Shown: piece after piece, positions 9,001 to 17,000 of the stretch
Position numbering within the stretch: position 1 is the stretch's first letter
Layout: every line of letters starts with the position of its first letter
Assembly (NCBI GenBank): GCA_900544975.1
Contig: UQXI01000015.1
Location: forward strand, 1 to 55,377
Origin: an uncultured Eubacteriales bacterium
Lineage (GTDB): Bacteria; Bacillota; Clostridia; Oscillospirales; Oscillospiraceae
DNA: 55,377 nucleotides
Reading direction: 5' to 3'
Position numbers and translations under genes: made by a program
The notes under the pieces: model-generated
The model's database searches: none
Seen by the model: only the letters and a program-made list of their open reading frames with translations
What the model was told of the DNA's origin: nothing

Positions 9001-11163
9001 CGCTACGCCAAGGGCTGGGGCTCCGCCGCCGAGACGGTCGCGTTGGATCACATCAGCCTGTCGGAAGCCGGAACCTGCACCCACGAAACCACCGAGGTAC
9101 GAAATGCCCAGGAAGCCACCTGTACCGAAGACGGCTACACCGGCGACACCTACTGTACCGTCTGCGGAGCCATGCTGGAAGAAGGCGCCTCCATCCCCGC
9201 CCTGGGACACGACTTCTCCGTCAAGTTGGAGACCGTTCCTCCCACCTGCACCCAGCAGGGCTACACCTCATATCAGTGCAGCCGCTGTGACGCCACAGAG
9301 CACCGGGACTTCACAGAGGCCACCGGGCACCAGGAAGAGCGCCGGAATGAAACAGCCCCCACCTGCACCGAAGACGGCTATACCGGCGATGTCTACTGCG
9401 CCGTTTGCGGTCAGCTTCTGAAGCCGGGCGAGACCATCCCCGCAACCGGTCACCAGTATACCCACACCGTCACAGAGCCCACCTGCACCACAGGCGGTTA
9501 CACCACCCATACCTGCTCTGTCTGCGGCCACACATACACCGATTCCGAAACCCCTGCCCTGGGTCACAGCTTCCAGGACACCGTCATCGCCCCCACCTGC
9601 GGACATGACGGATATACGGAGCACACCTGTAGCACCTGCGGCTACAGCTTCCGGGACTGTTACACCCCCGCCCCCGCCCACAGCTGGACCCAGTGGACCA
9701 CCGGCCGCGCGCCCACCTGCACCCAGCCGGGAACCCAGACCCGGACCTGTACCCTCTGCGGAGAAGTGGAAGAAGCCTCCATCCCCGCCACCGGCCACCA
9801 CTACGTGGAGTCGGTCACCGCACCCACCTGTGAGGACATGGGCTACACCACTCATACTTGCAGCGTGTGCAGCCACAGCTATGTGGACCATCTGGTCCCT
9901 GCTGCCGGTCATACGTATGTGAGCCAGGTAACCGCACCCACCTGCGAAACTGGCGGATATACCACCTACACCTGCTCCGTCTGCGGCCACAGCCATGTGG
10001 GAGACCTGGTCCCTGCCACCGGCCACAACTATGTCAGCCAGGTGACCGCGCCCACCTGCGACGCCATGGGCTACACCACCTATACCTGCTCCAACTGTGA
10101 CCACAGCTACCGGAGCGACTACGTCCCGGCTCTGGAGCACCGCTATGTGCAAAGTGTCACCCGGGAAGCCACCTGCACCCAGGAAGGCATCTGCACCTTC
10201 ACCTGCGCCGACTGCGGCAAGTCCTACCAGGAGACCATTCCCCTGGCGGATCACGCCTACGAAGACCATCTGGTAGAGGCAGACTGCACCCATATGGGTT
10301 ACACCGTCCACACCTGTACCGTCTGCGGTCACAGCTACGAGGACTGCTTCGTCCAGGCCAAGGGGCACACCTACACCCAGGAGCTGCTCCCCGCCACCTG
10401 CACCGAGCACGGCTTTGTCCGGGAAACCTGCACCACCTGCGGCCATAGCTACATCTCTGCGGTCACAGAACCCCTGGGCCATACCCCAGAGCTGCACAAC
10501 GCCCGAGAGGCCACCTGCACCCAGGAGGGCTACACCGGCGACCTGATCTGTACCCGGTGCAGCTGCACCCTGGAGTCTGGAACCAGCATCCCGGTAAACC
10601 GGGAGCACTGTCCCTCCAGAGCCTTCCAGGACCTGAACCCGGACCGCTGGTATCACGAGGGCGTAGACTTTGCCGTATCTCAGAAGCTGATGCAGGGCGT
10701 GAGCGCCACCCTGTTCCAGCCGGAAGGCCTCCTCACCCGGGGCCAGATTGTCACCATTTTGTACCGCCTGGCAGGCTCTCCCGCGGCAGACTGCTCCAAT
10801 CCGTTTACAGATGTAAAGAAAGACCGGTACTACACGGCGGCTGTGTCCTGGGCGTATGAGCAAGGCATTGTCCTGGGTGTCACCAGCACCCTGTTCCGGC
10901 CGGAGCAGCCGGTCACCCGGGAACAGCTGGTCACCTTCCTGGCCCGCTACGCCGCCCTGAAGGGGGTAGACATCCAGCCCAAGGGCGACCTCCACGCCTA
11001 TCCGGACGGCAAGCAAGTCAGCCCCTACGCCGAAGGCGCCATGATCTGGGCCGTGGAAGCTGGCCTCGTCCAAGGAGCGGACGGCAAGCTGGCTCCCCTG
11101 GGCAACGCCACCAGAGCGCAGATTGCCACCATCCTGATGCGTTACTGCCAACTTTTCGATTAA
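3028..11163 (+). CDS. Giant SLH-anchored subtilisin-like protease P1
   Basis: A 2711-residue secreted S8 peptidase. In order: signal peptide (cleavage near A24); I9-like propeptide (about 55-150); subtilase domain with Asp185 (AILDTGVD), His260 (AHGTHVAA) and Ser590 (SGTSMASPHV), all three catalytic residues intact; a PA domain inserted at about 420-540 (KIAVVQRGG, GLIVYNNQPG); an Fn3-like domain (about 670-805); four cleaved-adhesin/MAM-like modules (about 1090-1246, 1330-1501, 1588-1751, 1836-2014), the first three each followed by a short InlB/Flg_new-like repeat; thirteen Cys/His repeats (2017-2527); three SLH modules (2530-2711) that would bind secondary cell-wall polymer. The start at 3028 has GGAAAGAAGG just upstream; an in-frame ATG at 2884 lies before the promoter. 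It is expected to degrade extracellular protein while fixed to the wall; substrate unknown. Unlike the other three paralogues it has no Big_2 or propeller region. Confidence 0.92.
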   Translation: MKKICTWLLILAMLLTCLPPVSLASQADGDGRIRPVASRQDHNTLGLRDSTAQTMQPETIPEDQPVDIIVLLDDSRLDQKTVSPADLRAMSAGQANIQAKISKEVLDGAPLEVGYSYTTLLNGFSTTVTYGQLQKIRQMPEVASAFLAPCFQLMPAMSTSNSMVGGGTFNETGYHGEGMRIAILDTGVDMNHEIFRDAPESPSLTKESLQTLLDSKDLQCESIVSGIGASTLYRSAKIPFQFDYGDKDSDGAPPASDGAHGTHVAATAAGNDGVQDSVMGVAPEAQILNMKVFKASGGASFSDVLAALEDCIALEVDAVNMSLGSTCGFIDYESQDEWTMNLVKVFNRVGESGISMAVAVGNDYSASYSNAYGGRALASNPDYGNASEPATYRESLAVASVENCGILAPYITVAGKNICYYDGYDSATSAVTKDYPFRRLAGGPLSYVMVPGTGTAEDYQGLDVQGKIAVVQRGGSYYEAKARAAHEAGAVGLIVYNNQPGMVYMSITSWVIPVAFISQADGAFLAQQEEQVLTIATQDAVVTSPVAGMSDFSSWGATSELTLKPELSAPGGNIYSAVPGNRYELMSGTSMASPHVAGGMAIVKGAVQNRFPSLSAGQQKDMIDTLLMCTASIVYDGDTPVSPRKQGAGLMDINAAAKTPAYLSVAGMERPKMELKDDPLRTGVYQLTFTVHNTGEAPLTYAASPIVLTDGTTSYTTGGQTVITTTETSVPLAHSYTTNWENNLVTVPAGGEAEVTITVTLTDPATQLAAFENGAFVEGWAQLEPVNPDGSACDGTTLRAPFLAFYGDWTEAPSIDAGFYYEELNGETSKAQTYPNSAVLSSMEGYTNTYLGDNNYALGMEYLADRNAISPNGDDFMDSLTYVYTGLLRSARNFRYTITGTDGTVYYTKNVEYEPKSVYSGKFFQVVPAGIDEYDAIDPWFGTDNRGSKLPNNTKATVRVDADLVYSEHEAHNRRSSWEFPITIDTQEPEITEMTVRESEGRYYATLTFTDNQYVAAVVLTDAKHSKEFDVIGVAEPTPGATTTLRDVDITGMGESIGLVIHDYAGNSKAYTLKATGNSDDYADVVPTDILWQENFNSAWLPTGWHIESQGQSMESWYRDEDYMATCNYDENFQQDEWLITPAIDISDRQTEVHMVFDFNTVYAFTTYYKHCNLLVMASQDGGNSWQEIWNLWEAGIFADWTNTQARVTIPQELQGSETLQFAFVYRGKDGAMISIDNVVVYADLLEDYAMVHASAGAHGSVSPAGDVLVKKGNSKTISITPDEGYAVESVTVDGVDLGPISYYTFQRVGVDHTISATFAPVSTTGERVLLEQDFQEGTLPSKGWTVQSTNTGSKYYTWYVSKYANLNGSYAARVDCDEYDEDTWTGGAKQEEYLVSPTVDLTDIPGTLTFDYAFDRTALFYGRMVFTVEASTDGGSTWTSLWNGAEDLADAGSGSFQSGTCSLEIPEQFRTSGVQLAFHYSKKLGAYAGTVAVDNVKLTAPGGGTEPLHTLRAVATEGGVITPAGDTQVPTGGSQTFALTPNEKCRLVSLQVNGRTVDAQDCYTLEHIDQSYYLLATFESIAEIPQVIFEQDFEGSEFAPAGWSIQGINSAFTWKQYKYFYLNNTQNAYISADYSTEAAQDERLITPAVNLAGATQTQLEFEYAYPYYGMKNREFTFTLEASLDGTTWTELWNGADTLPSSSSGYVITGLAQVEIPQAFRAQDVRFAFRYTRPAGSGSGIAAVDNLKLFSVGAPVAEGYVIHATASQGGSIDPSGSVSVAEHGSQTFAIVPDPGYEIADVLVDGESAGAVTQYTFTDVTENHTIAASFQVSSSGVLFEQDFEDAAFPSRGWQLKSSNSSYTWYSGKLSQLNGTKVARIDCDAYDSGDWAMGTAQPMGSGAKQDEALISPAVNLSGKAPVLKFDYAFGRYELFAGAMKFTVEASTDGGATWTTIWDAAKDLTKASSGYYQTGTCQLPVPEAFQTDGVQFAFRYAKGWGSAAETVALDHISLSEAGTCTHETTEVRNAQEATCTEDGYTGDTYCTVCGAMLEEGASIPALGHDFSVKLETVPPTCTQQGYTSYQCSRCDATEHRDFTEATGHQEERRNETAPTCTEDGYTGDVYCAVCGQLLKPGETIPATGHQYTHTVTEPTCTTGGYTTHTCSVCGHTYTDSETPALGHSFQDTVIAPTCGHDGYTEHTCSTCGYSFRDCYTPAPAHSWTQWTTGRAPTCTQPGTQTRTCTLCGEVEEASIPATGHHYVESVTAPTCEDMGYTTHTCSVCSHSYVDHLVPAAGHTYVSQVTAPTCETGGYTTYTCSVCGHSHVGDLVPATGHNYVSQVTAPTCDAMGYTTYTCSNCDHSYRSDYVPALEHRYVQSVTREATCTQEGICTFTCADCGKSYQETIPLADHAYEDHLVEADCTHMGYTVHTCTVCGHSYEDCFVQAKGHTYTQELLPATCTEHGFVRETCTTCGHSYISAVTEPLGHTPELHNAREATCTQEGYTGDLICTRCSCTLESGTSIPVNREHCPSRAFQDLNPDRWYHEGVDFAVSQKLMQGVSATLFQPEGLLTRGQIVTILYRLAGSPAADCSNPFTDVKKDRYYTAAVSWAYEQGIVLGVTSTLFRPEQPVTREQLVTFLARYAALKGVDIQPKGDLHAYPDGKQVSPYAEGAMIWAVEAGLVQGADGKLAPLGNATRAQIATILMRYCQLFD
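9076..10608 (+). repeat. Thirteen tandem Cys/His protein repeats in P1
   Basis: Thirteen units of about 38-42 codons, each with the pattern T-C-x3-G-Y, then C-x2-C, then a G-H near the end (for example PTCTTGGYTTHTC, SVCGH, ALGH). Three cysteines and one histidine per unit suggest metal binding, possibly zinc, which is inference. Unit-to-unit identity at the DNA level makes recombination likely. Confidence 0.8.
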
Positions 11164-11178
11164 TCCCCATTTTCAAAC

Positions 11179-11209
11179 AGCGGTGCAGGCCTTGTGGGCC
11201 TGCCCCGCT
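11179..11209 (+). terminator. Hairpin after P1, weak terminator
   Basis: AGCGG/CCGCT and GCAGGCC/GGCCTGC arms form a strong stem 15 bases after the P1 stop. There is no T-tract, so termination efficiency is doubtful. Confidence 0.4.
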
Positions 11210-11257
11210 CAGGCTGTGGCGCCACGGGCAATCCGGAAATCCCGCGGTCTGCGCCTG

Positions 11258-11286
11258 TTGCAACCAGGTAAAAAATCTGGTACAAT
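11258..11286 (+). promoter_or_regulatory. Promoter of murI
   Basis: TTGCAA (11258-11263), 17-base spacer, TACAAT (11281-11286). It lies 54 bases before the chosen murI start. Confidence 0.75.
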
Positions 11287-11340
11287 GACCCTGTGGGGAG
11301 AGTCATCTGCCCGGCGAACCTGAACAAAGCTGGTGAAGGC

Positions 11341-12117
11341 ATGGAACAAACAGAGGAATGGATTTTTGTATTTGACTCCGGACTAGGCGGAATCAGCGTC
11401 CTGCGGGAGCTGGTGCAGGTGCTTCCCGGAGAGCGTTTTTTATACTTTGGGGATTCCCAAAACGCCCCATATGGCACCCGCTCCACGGAAGAGGTGCGGA
11501 GCCTCACGGAAGCCTCCATTGCAGCCTTCCTCCCCCGGGGGATCAAAGCCATTGTCGTCGCCTGCAACACTGCCACAGCTGCCGCCATCGAATCTCTCCG
11601 GGCCCAGTATCCCGACAAAATCATCATCGGCATGGAGCCGGCCCTGAAGCTGGCCGCAGAGCGGCATGCAGGCGGACGCATCCTGGTCATGGCCACCAAC
11701 GTCACCTTACGGGAGGAAAAGTTCTGTGCACTCATGGACCGGTTTTCCTCGGTATGCCGGGTGGTCCCCCTGCCCTGTCCGGGGCTGGTGGAGTACATTG
11801 AGGCCGGTTGCCTGGACACCCCAGAGGTCCGGCAACATCTGCATCATCTCCTGTCTCCCGCACTGGCAGGTGGTGTAGACGCCATTGTCCTGGGCTGCAC
11901 CCATTTCCCCTTCCTCAAACCTCTGATCCAAGAGCTGGCGGGCCCATGCGTGGAAATTCTGGACGGCGCGCTGGGCGCCGCTTTGCAAACCCGCCGCCGT
12001 CTGGAATCCGGCGCTCTGCTGCGTCCAGCCGCCCGAGGCACAGTCGAATTCCACAACAGTCTGAATACACCAGAAATTTTGGACATCTCCACCCGTCTTT
12101 TGGATGCACGCCGGTAA
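11341..12117 (+). CDS. murI: Glutamate racemase
   Basis: A 258-residue cytoplasmic enzyme that interconverts L- and D-glutamate for peptidoglycan synthesis. The N-terminal FVFDSGLGGISVLREL, FGDSQNAPYG, the first catalytic cysteine C75 in VVACNTATA and the second, C186, in VLGCTHFPFLKPLI are all present, as is the usual length for the family. The ATG at 11341 places the conserved FDSG motif about ten residues from the N-terminus, as in other MurI proteins. A GTG at 11293 in the same frame would add 16 residues and sits only seven bases from the -10 box, so it is less likely. It appears monocistronic: its own promoter precedes it and a hairpin and a tRNA follow. Confidence 0.95.
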   Translation: MEQTEEWIFVFDSGLGGISVLRELVQVLPGERFLYFGDSQNAPYGTRSTEEVRSLTEASIAAFLPRGIKAIVVACNTATAAAIESLRAQYPDKIIIGMEPALKLAAERHAGGRILVMATNVTLREEKFCALMDRFSSVCRVVPLPCPGLVEYIEAGCLDTPEVRQHLHHLLSPALAGGVDAIVLGCTHFPFLKPLIQELAGPCVEILDGALGAALQTRRRLESGALLRPAARGTVEFHNSLNTPEILDISTRLLDARR

Positions 12118-12302
12118 AATCCCCGTTTATTCACAATTTTGTCGCTTTTTATTTCCCCATTATTCATATTCCGTTCAAAATCGACATGTAATATGTGGGT
12201 GTAAAGGATGTGCGGAAGCCGTGAGCCGCTTTCCTTTATAATTCACCTCCTCTTTATTTTCTTCCCCTGCTTCCTTTTTTCTCTCTCTGATTTCGTTTAC
12301 GC

Positions 12303-12340
12303 GTGGAAAGCGCCTTACCATCGGTAGGGCGCTTTTCCAC
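12303..12340. repeat. 38-bp inverted repeat upstream of tRNA
   Basis: GTGGAAAGCGCC pairs with GGCGCTTTTCCAC (one extra T) around a short loop. There is no T-tract on either side, so it is either a processing or terminator stem or a protein-binding dyad. Confidence 0.5.
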
Positions 12341-12389
12341 CCCCCTCCTCTAGAAGATCAAAAAACTTTTCTTTTTTTAAAAATAAAGG

Positions 12390-12418
12390 TTGACAACAGC
12401 CACCCTATGTGGTATGAT
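12390..12418 (+). promoter_or_regulatory. Promoter of initiator tRNA
   Basis: Consensus TTGACA (12390-12395), 17-base spacer, TATGAT (12413-12418), 30 bases before the mature tRNA 5' end. Confidence 0.85.
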
Positions 12419-12448
12419 GTGTAGGCACTCAAGGATGAGTGTTCCCAT

Positions 12449-12525
<77 letters not shown>

Positions 12526-12526
12526 T

Positions 12527-12563
12527 AAATCACCCGATTGATTTGGTCGGGTGATTTTTCTTT
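12527..12563 (+). terminator. Terminator of tRNA-fMet
   Basis: AAATCACCCGA pairs with TCGGGTGATTT, followed by TTTTCTTT, two bases after the CCA end. Confidence 0.9.
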
Positions 12564-12611
12564 AGCGCTCGTTCGTTTCCTATTGAAAATTTGGATTTTA
12601 TTTTTATTGAT

Positions 12612-13781
12612 ATGTGTAGAAGATTACAAGGAATTATTATTTACAGGCAACGCCAAGTACTAAATTGGTCTCAGACGACTCTATGCGCCGGTATTTGCGC
12701 TGTCTCCTATTTATCCAAAATCGAGCAGGGAAAAGCCGAGGGAAGTCCTGAAATATTGCGTCTCTTGCTGCACCGCCTGGGAATCGAATGGCAGGATGAC
12801 CCGGCGTTTTGTCAAGAGACGTCCGCCTGGTTTGAAGAATGGTACGATCGTCTATTTTCTGGTGAACAGATTGACGAGCTGAAACCAGCATTGGCGCAGC
12901 GTCAGAAAGAACTTCAGAACAGCCCCTTTTTCTTGGACTGGCTGATGCTCACTTGGCTCACCTCCGGCAAGGCGCCAGAGAATGTGGAAGACTATGTAGC
13001 TGTCATGGACGACCGGCAGTATAATCTGTACTTGTGTCTGACGGAACAGTTTCAGAAGCTGCTCCGAACGTCTGATCAGAGCTATTTTCTGCTTGAGGCG
13101 GGGAAGCGGCCTTTTTGGCGAGGAGATTACGCAAGAGCCGCTGCCTGCTTCCGGCAGGGTATGGATATGGCATATCGCGAGGGAAGCCTGCTGATCATGA
13201 TGGAGTGCTGCGGAAATCTGGCTGCCTGCTACAGCTGCTTGAATCAATTAACGCAAACTCGCGAGTACTATACCACCGCAATCCGCATGGCTCGAAGCTT
13301 AGGCCGCGCAAAAGACGTGGCGATTATCGCCTATAATCTTGCTACCACGGAACTCCAGCTGGGGCTGACAGAGGATGCTTTGCGTCATTTGCTGGAACAC
13401 CCCTGGAACGAAGCCGTATATTTTCAAAAGCTGGCCATTTGCTATGCACAGATCGGGCAGAAAGAAAAGGCCCAGGCAGCACTGGACCAAATGCTGGCGG
13501 CGCCTCTGACCGTACTGTTAGAAGGTACATCTGGGGAAACAGATCAAATTCGTGACATTTTCAAGCAAATATACCAACTGGTACACATCCGCCTGGAGAA
13601 TCCGAACTACCTCAAGGATCCAGAGTATGGCGGAATCCTAATCTCCTGCATTCACAGCATGAAGAGTTCACTCCCTATGGGATTTCTTCAGTTTTATGCG
13701 GCCTGGCTGGAGGAGTGGTACCTAGCCAATCGTCAATACCGTAAGGCTCACGACGTTTTGCGAACTTTTTTCATAAACTAA
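12612..13781 (+). CDS. HTH regulator with TPR-like sensor domain, upstream of P2
   Basis: A 389-residue cytoplasmic protein. Residues about 5-60 form an XRE-type helix-turn-helix (LNWSQTTLCAGI, SYLSKIEQGKAEGSPEIL). The rest is helical with TPR-like pairs (GDYARAAACFRQGMDMAYREG, QLTQTREYYTTAIRMARSLGR without their flanks), the layout of Rgg/PlcR-type quorum or stress regulators that bind peptides. Ligand binding is inference. No Shine-Dalgarno is visible before ATG 12612 or the in-frame TTG at 12591, so the start is uncertain. Base composition is more AT-rich than the neighbours. It is followed by a strong terminator and then by protease P2 in the same direction, making P2 a natural candidate target. 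Confidence 0.8.
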   Translation: MCRRLQGIIIYRQRQVLNWSQTTLCAGICAVSYLSKIEQGKAEGSPEILRLLLHRLGIEWQDDPAFCQETSAWFEEWYDRLFSGEQIDELKPALAQRQKELQNSPFFLDWLMLTWLTSGKAPENVEDYVAVMDDRQYNLYLCLTEQFQKLLRTSDQSYFLLEAGKRPFWRGDYARAAACFRQGMDMAYREGSLLIMMECCGNLAACYSCLNQLTQTREYYTTAIRMARSLGRAKDVAIIAYNLATTELQLGLTEDALRHLLEHPWNEAVYFQKLAICYAQIGQKEKAQAALDQMLAAPLTVLLEGTSGETDQIRDIFKQIYQLVHIRLENPNYLKDPEYGGILISCIHSMKSSLPMGFLQFYAAWLEEWYLANRQYRKAHDVLRTFFIN

Positions 13782-13800
13782 GAAAAATAGGGCCCTTTAA

Positions 13801-13845
13801 GCGGCAGGTTTTGTGATTTTTTCCCAAACCTGCCGCCTTTCTTTT
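13801..13845 (+). terminator. Terminator of TPR-type regulator
   Basis: GCGGCAGGTTT (13801-13811) pairs exactly with AAACCTGCCGC (13826-13836), followed by CTTTCTTTT. Confidence 0.9.
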
Positions 13846-14067
13846 CACTAAAAACTATGCTATATTAAATCTGCGCTATGATTGCAGAGAGGTACGCAAC
13901 CTAGTAATGTCCTGCACCGAAACCAGAGCCCCAAGCAGGCAACATGACCACCTTGATAGAATGCAACCTTTTCGTATTCCAAGAATCTTGAATTGGTGCC
14001 GCTCACACCAGTTTTTGAGGAGCTGTCGGCCACTTTCCGGCAAAACATCTAGAAAAGGAGAAATATT

Positions 14068-17000
14068 ATGAAGAAACACATTTCCATGCGCTTTGCCTCC
14101 ATGCTGTTGATTCTGGCTTTGTTCGTAGGGCTCATCGCTCCCGCCAACGCCATAAATCCAGCCGACAATGGTGCAAAGCTCAGCGTCACGCAAGTGGATA
14201 ACTCCGAAGTTTCCGCCACCCCTTTGTCAAGGCAACTAGAAGAGCCGACTGAGCCGGGCTATGCAGACACAGACATCGTCCGTGTCTCTATTATCGGAAA
14301 ACCGGCTTCCACCATTGCAGCCGGCTTCTCCAGCGATGGCATTGCCCAGAACGAGCAAGCAGTGGCCTATCGCGCAAATCTAGAGAAGGAACAGCGCAGC
14401 ATCCAGGCGAAAATTGAGCGTGCAACAGGAACCAGCCTGGACGTGGTCTGGAATCTGACCTTGGCAGCCAATATCATCTCTGCCAATGTCCCTTACGGTC
14501 AGATTTCGACCATTGAGCAAATCCCCGGCGTACAGAAGGTGTACCTGGAAACCCGCTATGATCCCGCCACAGTCACGGCAGAGGAACCGGATCACCCCAA
14601 TACGTCCACCTCCTCTTCCATGATCGGCGTCGCCCCCGCCTACGCCGCCGGCTACACCGGTGCAGGAACCAGAATTGCCGTGATTGACACCGGCATTGAC
14701 ACCGATCACCAGTCCTTCGACGCAGGTGCTTTTGACTATTCCCTGGCACAGCAAGCATCCAACGCCGACAAAGCCGTATCGGATTACAATCTGCTGGATG
14801 CAGATCAAATCTCGGAGGTTTTGAGTCAGCTGCACATCAGCGGCCAAGTCTCCGCCGAGCAGCTTTACGTCAGCACCAAAATCCCCTTTGGCTATAACTA
14901 TGTGGACAAGGATACCGATATCACCCATGACAATGACAGGCAGGGTGAGCACGGCTCCCATGTAGAGGGCATTGCCGCCGCAAACGCTTACATCCCCAAC
15001 GGCGACGGAACATATGCCGAGGCGTTGAGTTCCGTGCATGCACAGGGCGTCGCGCCGGACGCACAGATCATCGCGATGAAGGTCTTTGGCAAAAAAGGCG
15101 GCGCCTATGAAAGCGACTACCTGGCTGCCATTGAAGACGCCATTGTCCTGGGCTGTGACTCCGTGAACCTCTCTCTTGGCTCCTCCAATCCCGGCAACTC
15201 CACAAATTCTGAGCCGTACTACCAGCGGATTCTGGATAGCCTGTCCTCTTCCGGCGTCGTGGTTACCATGTCAATCGGCAACGCCGGCGCCTGGCCCACG
15301 GAAGCCTTTAACCTGGGATATCTATATTCCGACGATGTCAGCATGTTGACTGCCGGCTCCCCGGGTACCTATACCAATTCCCTATCCGTTGCTTCCGTTG
15401 ACAACGCCGGATATACCGGCCCATATTTTACGGTTGGGGATCATTCGATTTTCTACACGGAAGGTACTACCTATCGCAACCAGCCCCTGTCCACCCTCGC
15501 CGGTGAGCAGACCTATATCCTGATTGATGGTCTTGGCACAGCCCAGGATTGGGCAGCTGTGGGAGACGCTTTGAAAGGCGCTGTGGCAGTTTGCTCTCGT
15601 GGTACCCTCGAATTTGCAGAAAAGGCTACGCAAGCCGTAGCGGCCGGTGCCATTGCCACAATCATTTACAACAATGAACCCGGCAGCATTCACATGGATC
15701 TGTCTAACTACAAACGGACTGAGCCCGTTGTCTCCATCACACAGGAAGAACGTGCCCTCCTGCAAGCCAATGCAACGCCCGTGACCGACGAAGCCGGCAA
15801 CGTCCTTTACTATCAGGGCACCCTGTTTGTAGAGGAAGGCGTTGACAGCACGATCTACGACAACAAATACAACACCATGAGCTCCTTCTCCAGCTGGGGT
15901 GTTCCCGGATCCCTGGAGATGAAGCCCGAGATCACCGCTCCCGGTGGCAATATCTACTCCGTGGACGGCTCTGTGGCTGGCGGTACCGCCTACGAGTCCA
16001 TGTCCGGTACCTCTATGGCATCGCCCCAGGTTGCCGGTATGGCTGCCCTGGTAGCGCAGTACATCCGGGAAGAAAATCTGACAGAGAAAACCGGCCTTAC
16101 CCCCCGTACACTGGCCCAGAGTTTGCTGATGTCCACCGCAGTCCCCATGTTGGAAGACCATGGCGACGGAACCGATGGCTACTACTCCATTTTGCAGCAG
16201 GGCGCTGGCCTGGCAAACGTGGGGAAAGCAATTGCTGCCGACTCTTTCATTCTGATGAAAGCCAACGCCACAAAATCCTATGCCGATGGCAAGGTCAAGG
16301 TGGAGCTGGGAGACGACCCGGAGCGGAAGGGAACGTATACGTTCTCCTTCTCCCTCTACAACCTGACTGCTGCGGAGAAAACCTACGATTTGTCTGCCGA
16401 TTTCTTTACCCAGGACGTCTTTACCGACAGCGTGAACCTTGATCAGGATCAGGGCGACTATATGGACACCCGAACAACGCCTCTGGACATGACCGTGACG
16501 TTTGACACCGGTTCTCGTGTTACGGTTCCTGCAAACGGCTCCGCCACTGTGACCGTCACTGCCACGCTGAAGGACAGCGCAAGAACTACACTCAGCGAGA
16601 AGTACCCCTGCGGCGCTTATGTGGAAGGCTTCGTGTATGCCAAAGGTGCAACCACCCCGGAAGGCGTCGAGGGTACGGAGCATTCGATCCCGGTGCTGGG
16701 CTTCTACGGCGGTTGGACAGAATCTTCCATGTTTGACGTGGGCTGCTATGCCGAGTATCAGAGCAACATGGAGAAGCGCACGTCTTATGTGGGCTATACA
16801 TACACCAACTGCCTGGGTGTGACTTATGCCGCCCATGCCGCCGACGGCGCCTATTCCTATGGCGGAAATCCCGTCGTAGCCGACGAGTCCTATATGCCGG
16901 ATCGCAACGCCATCAACAATCAAAACGGCGACGTGCTGGCTGGCATTAGCTTTACCTCCATTCGCAACGCCGTTGGCGCAAAATTCGAGGTGCATAACCT

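Larger units (their letters stand above)
12118..12448. other. Non-coding spacer between murI and tRNA
   Basis: AT-rich, 331 bases, no credible ORF. It contains a weak hairpin (AAAGGA 12203-12208 with TCCTTT 12232-12237, inner GCGG/CCGC) that may end murI transcription, a second inverted repeat at 12303-12340, and the tRNA promoter. Confidence 0.6.

Noticed and set aside
9076..10608. Regular repeats that could look like a CRISPR array
   Set aside because: The period (about 115-120 bases) keeps one reading frame and encodes Cys/His protein repeats; units diverge at synonymous and variable codons and there are no cas genes.
11293..11340. Upstream GTG start for murI
   Set aside because: It lies seven bases from the -10 box, at about the expected transcription start, and would move the conserved FDSG motif away from the N-terminus.
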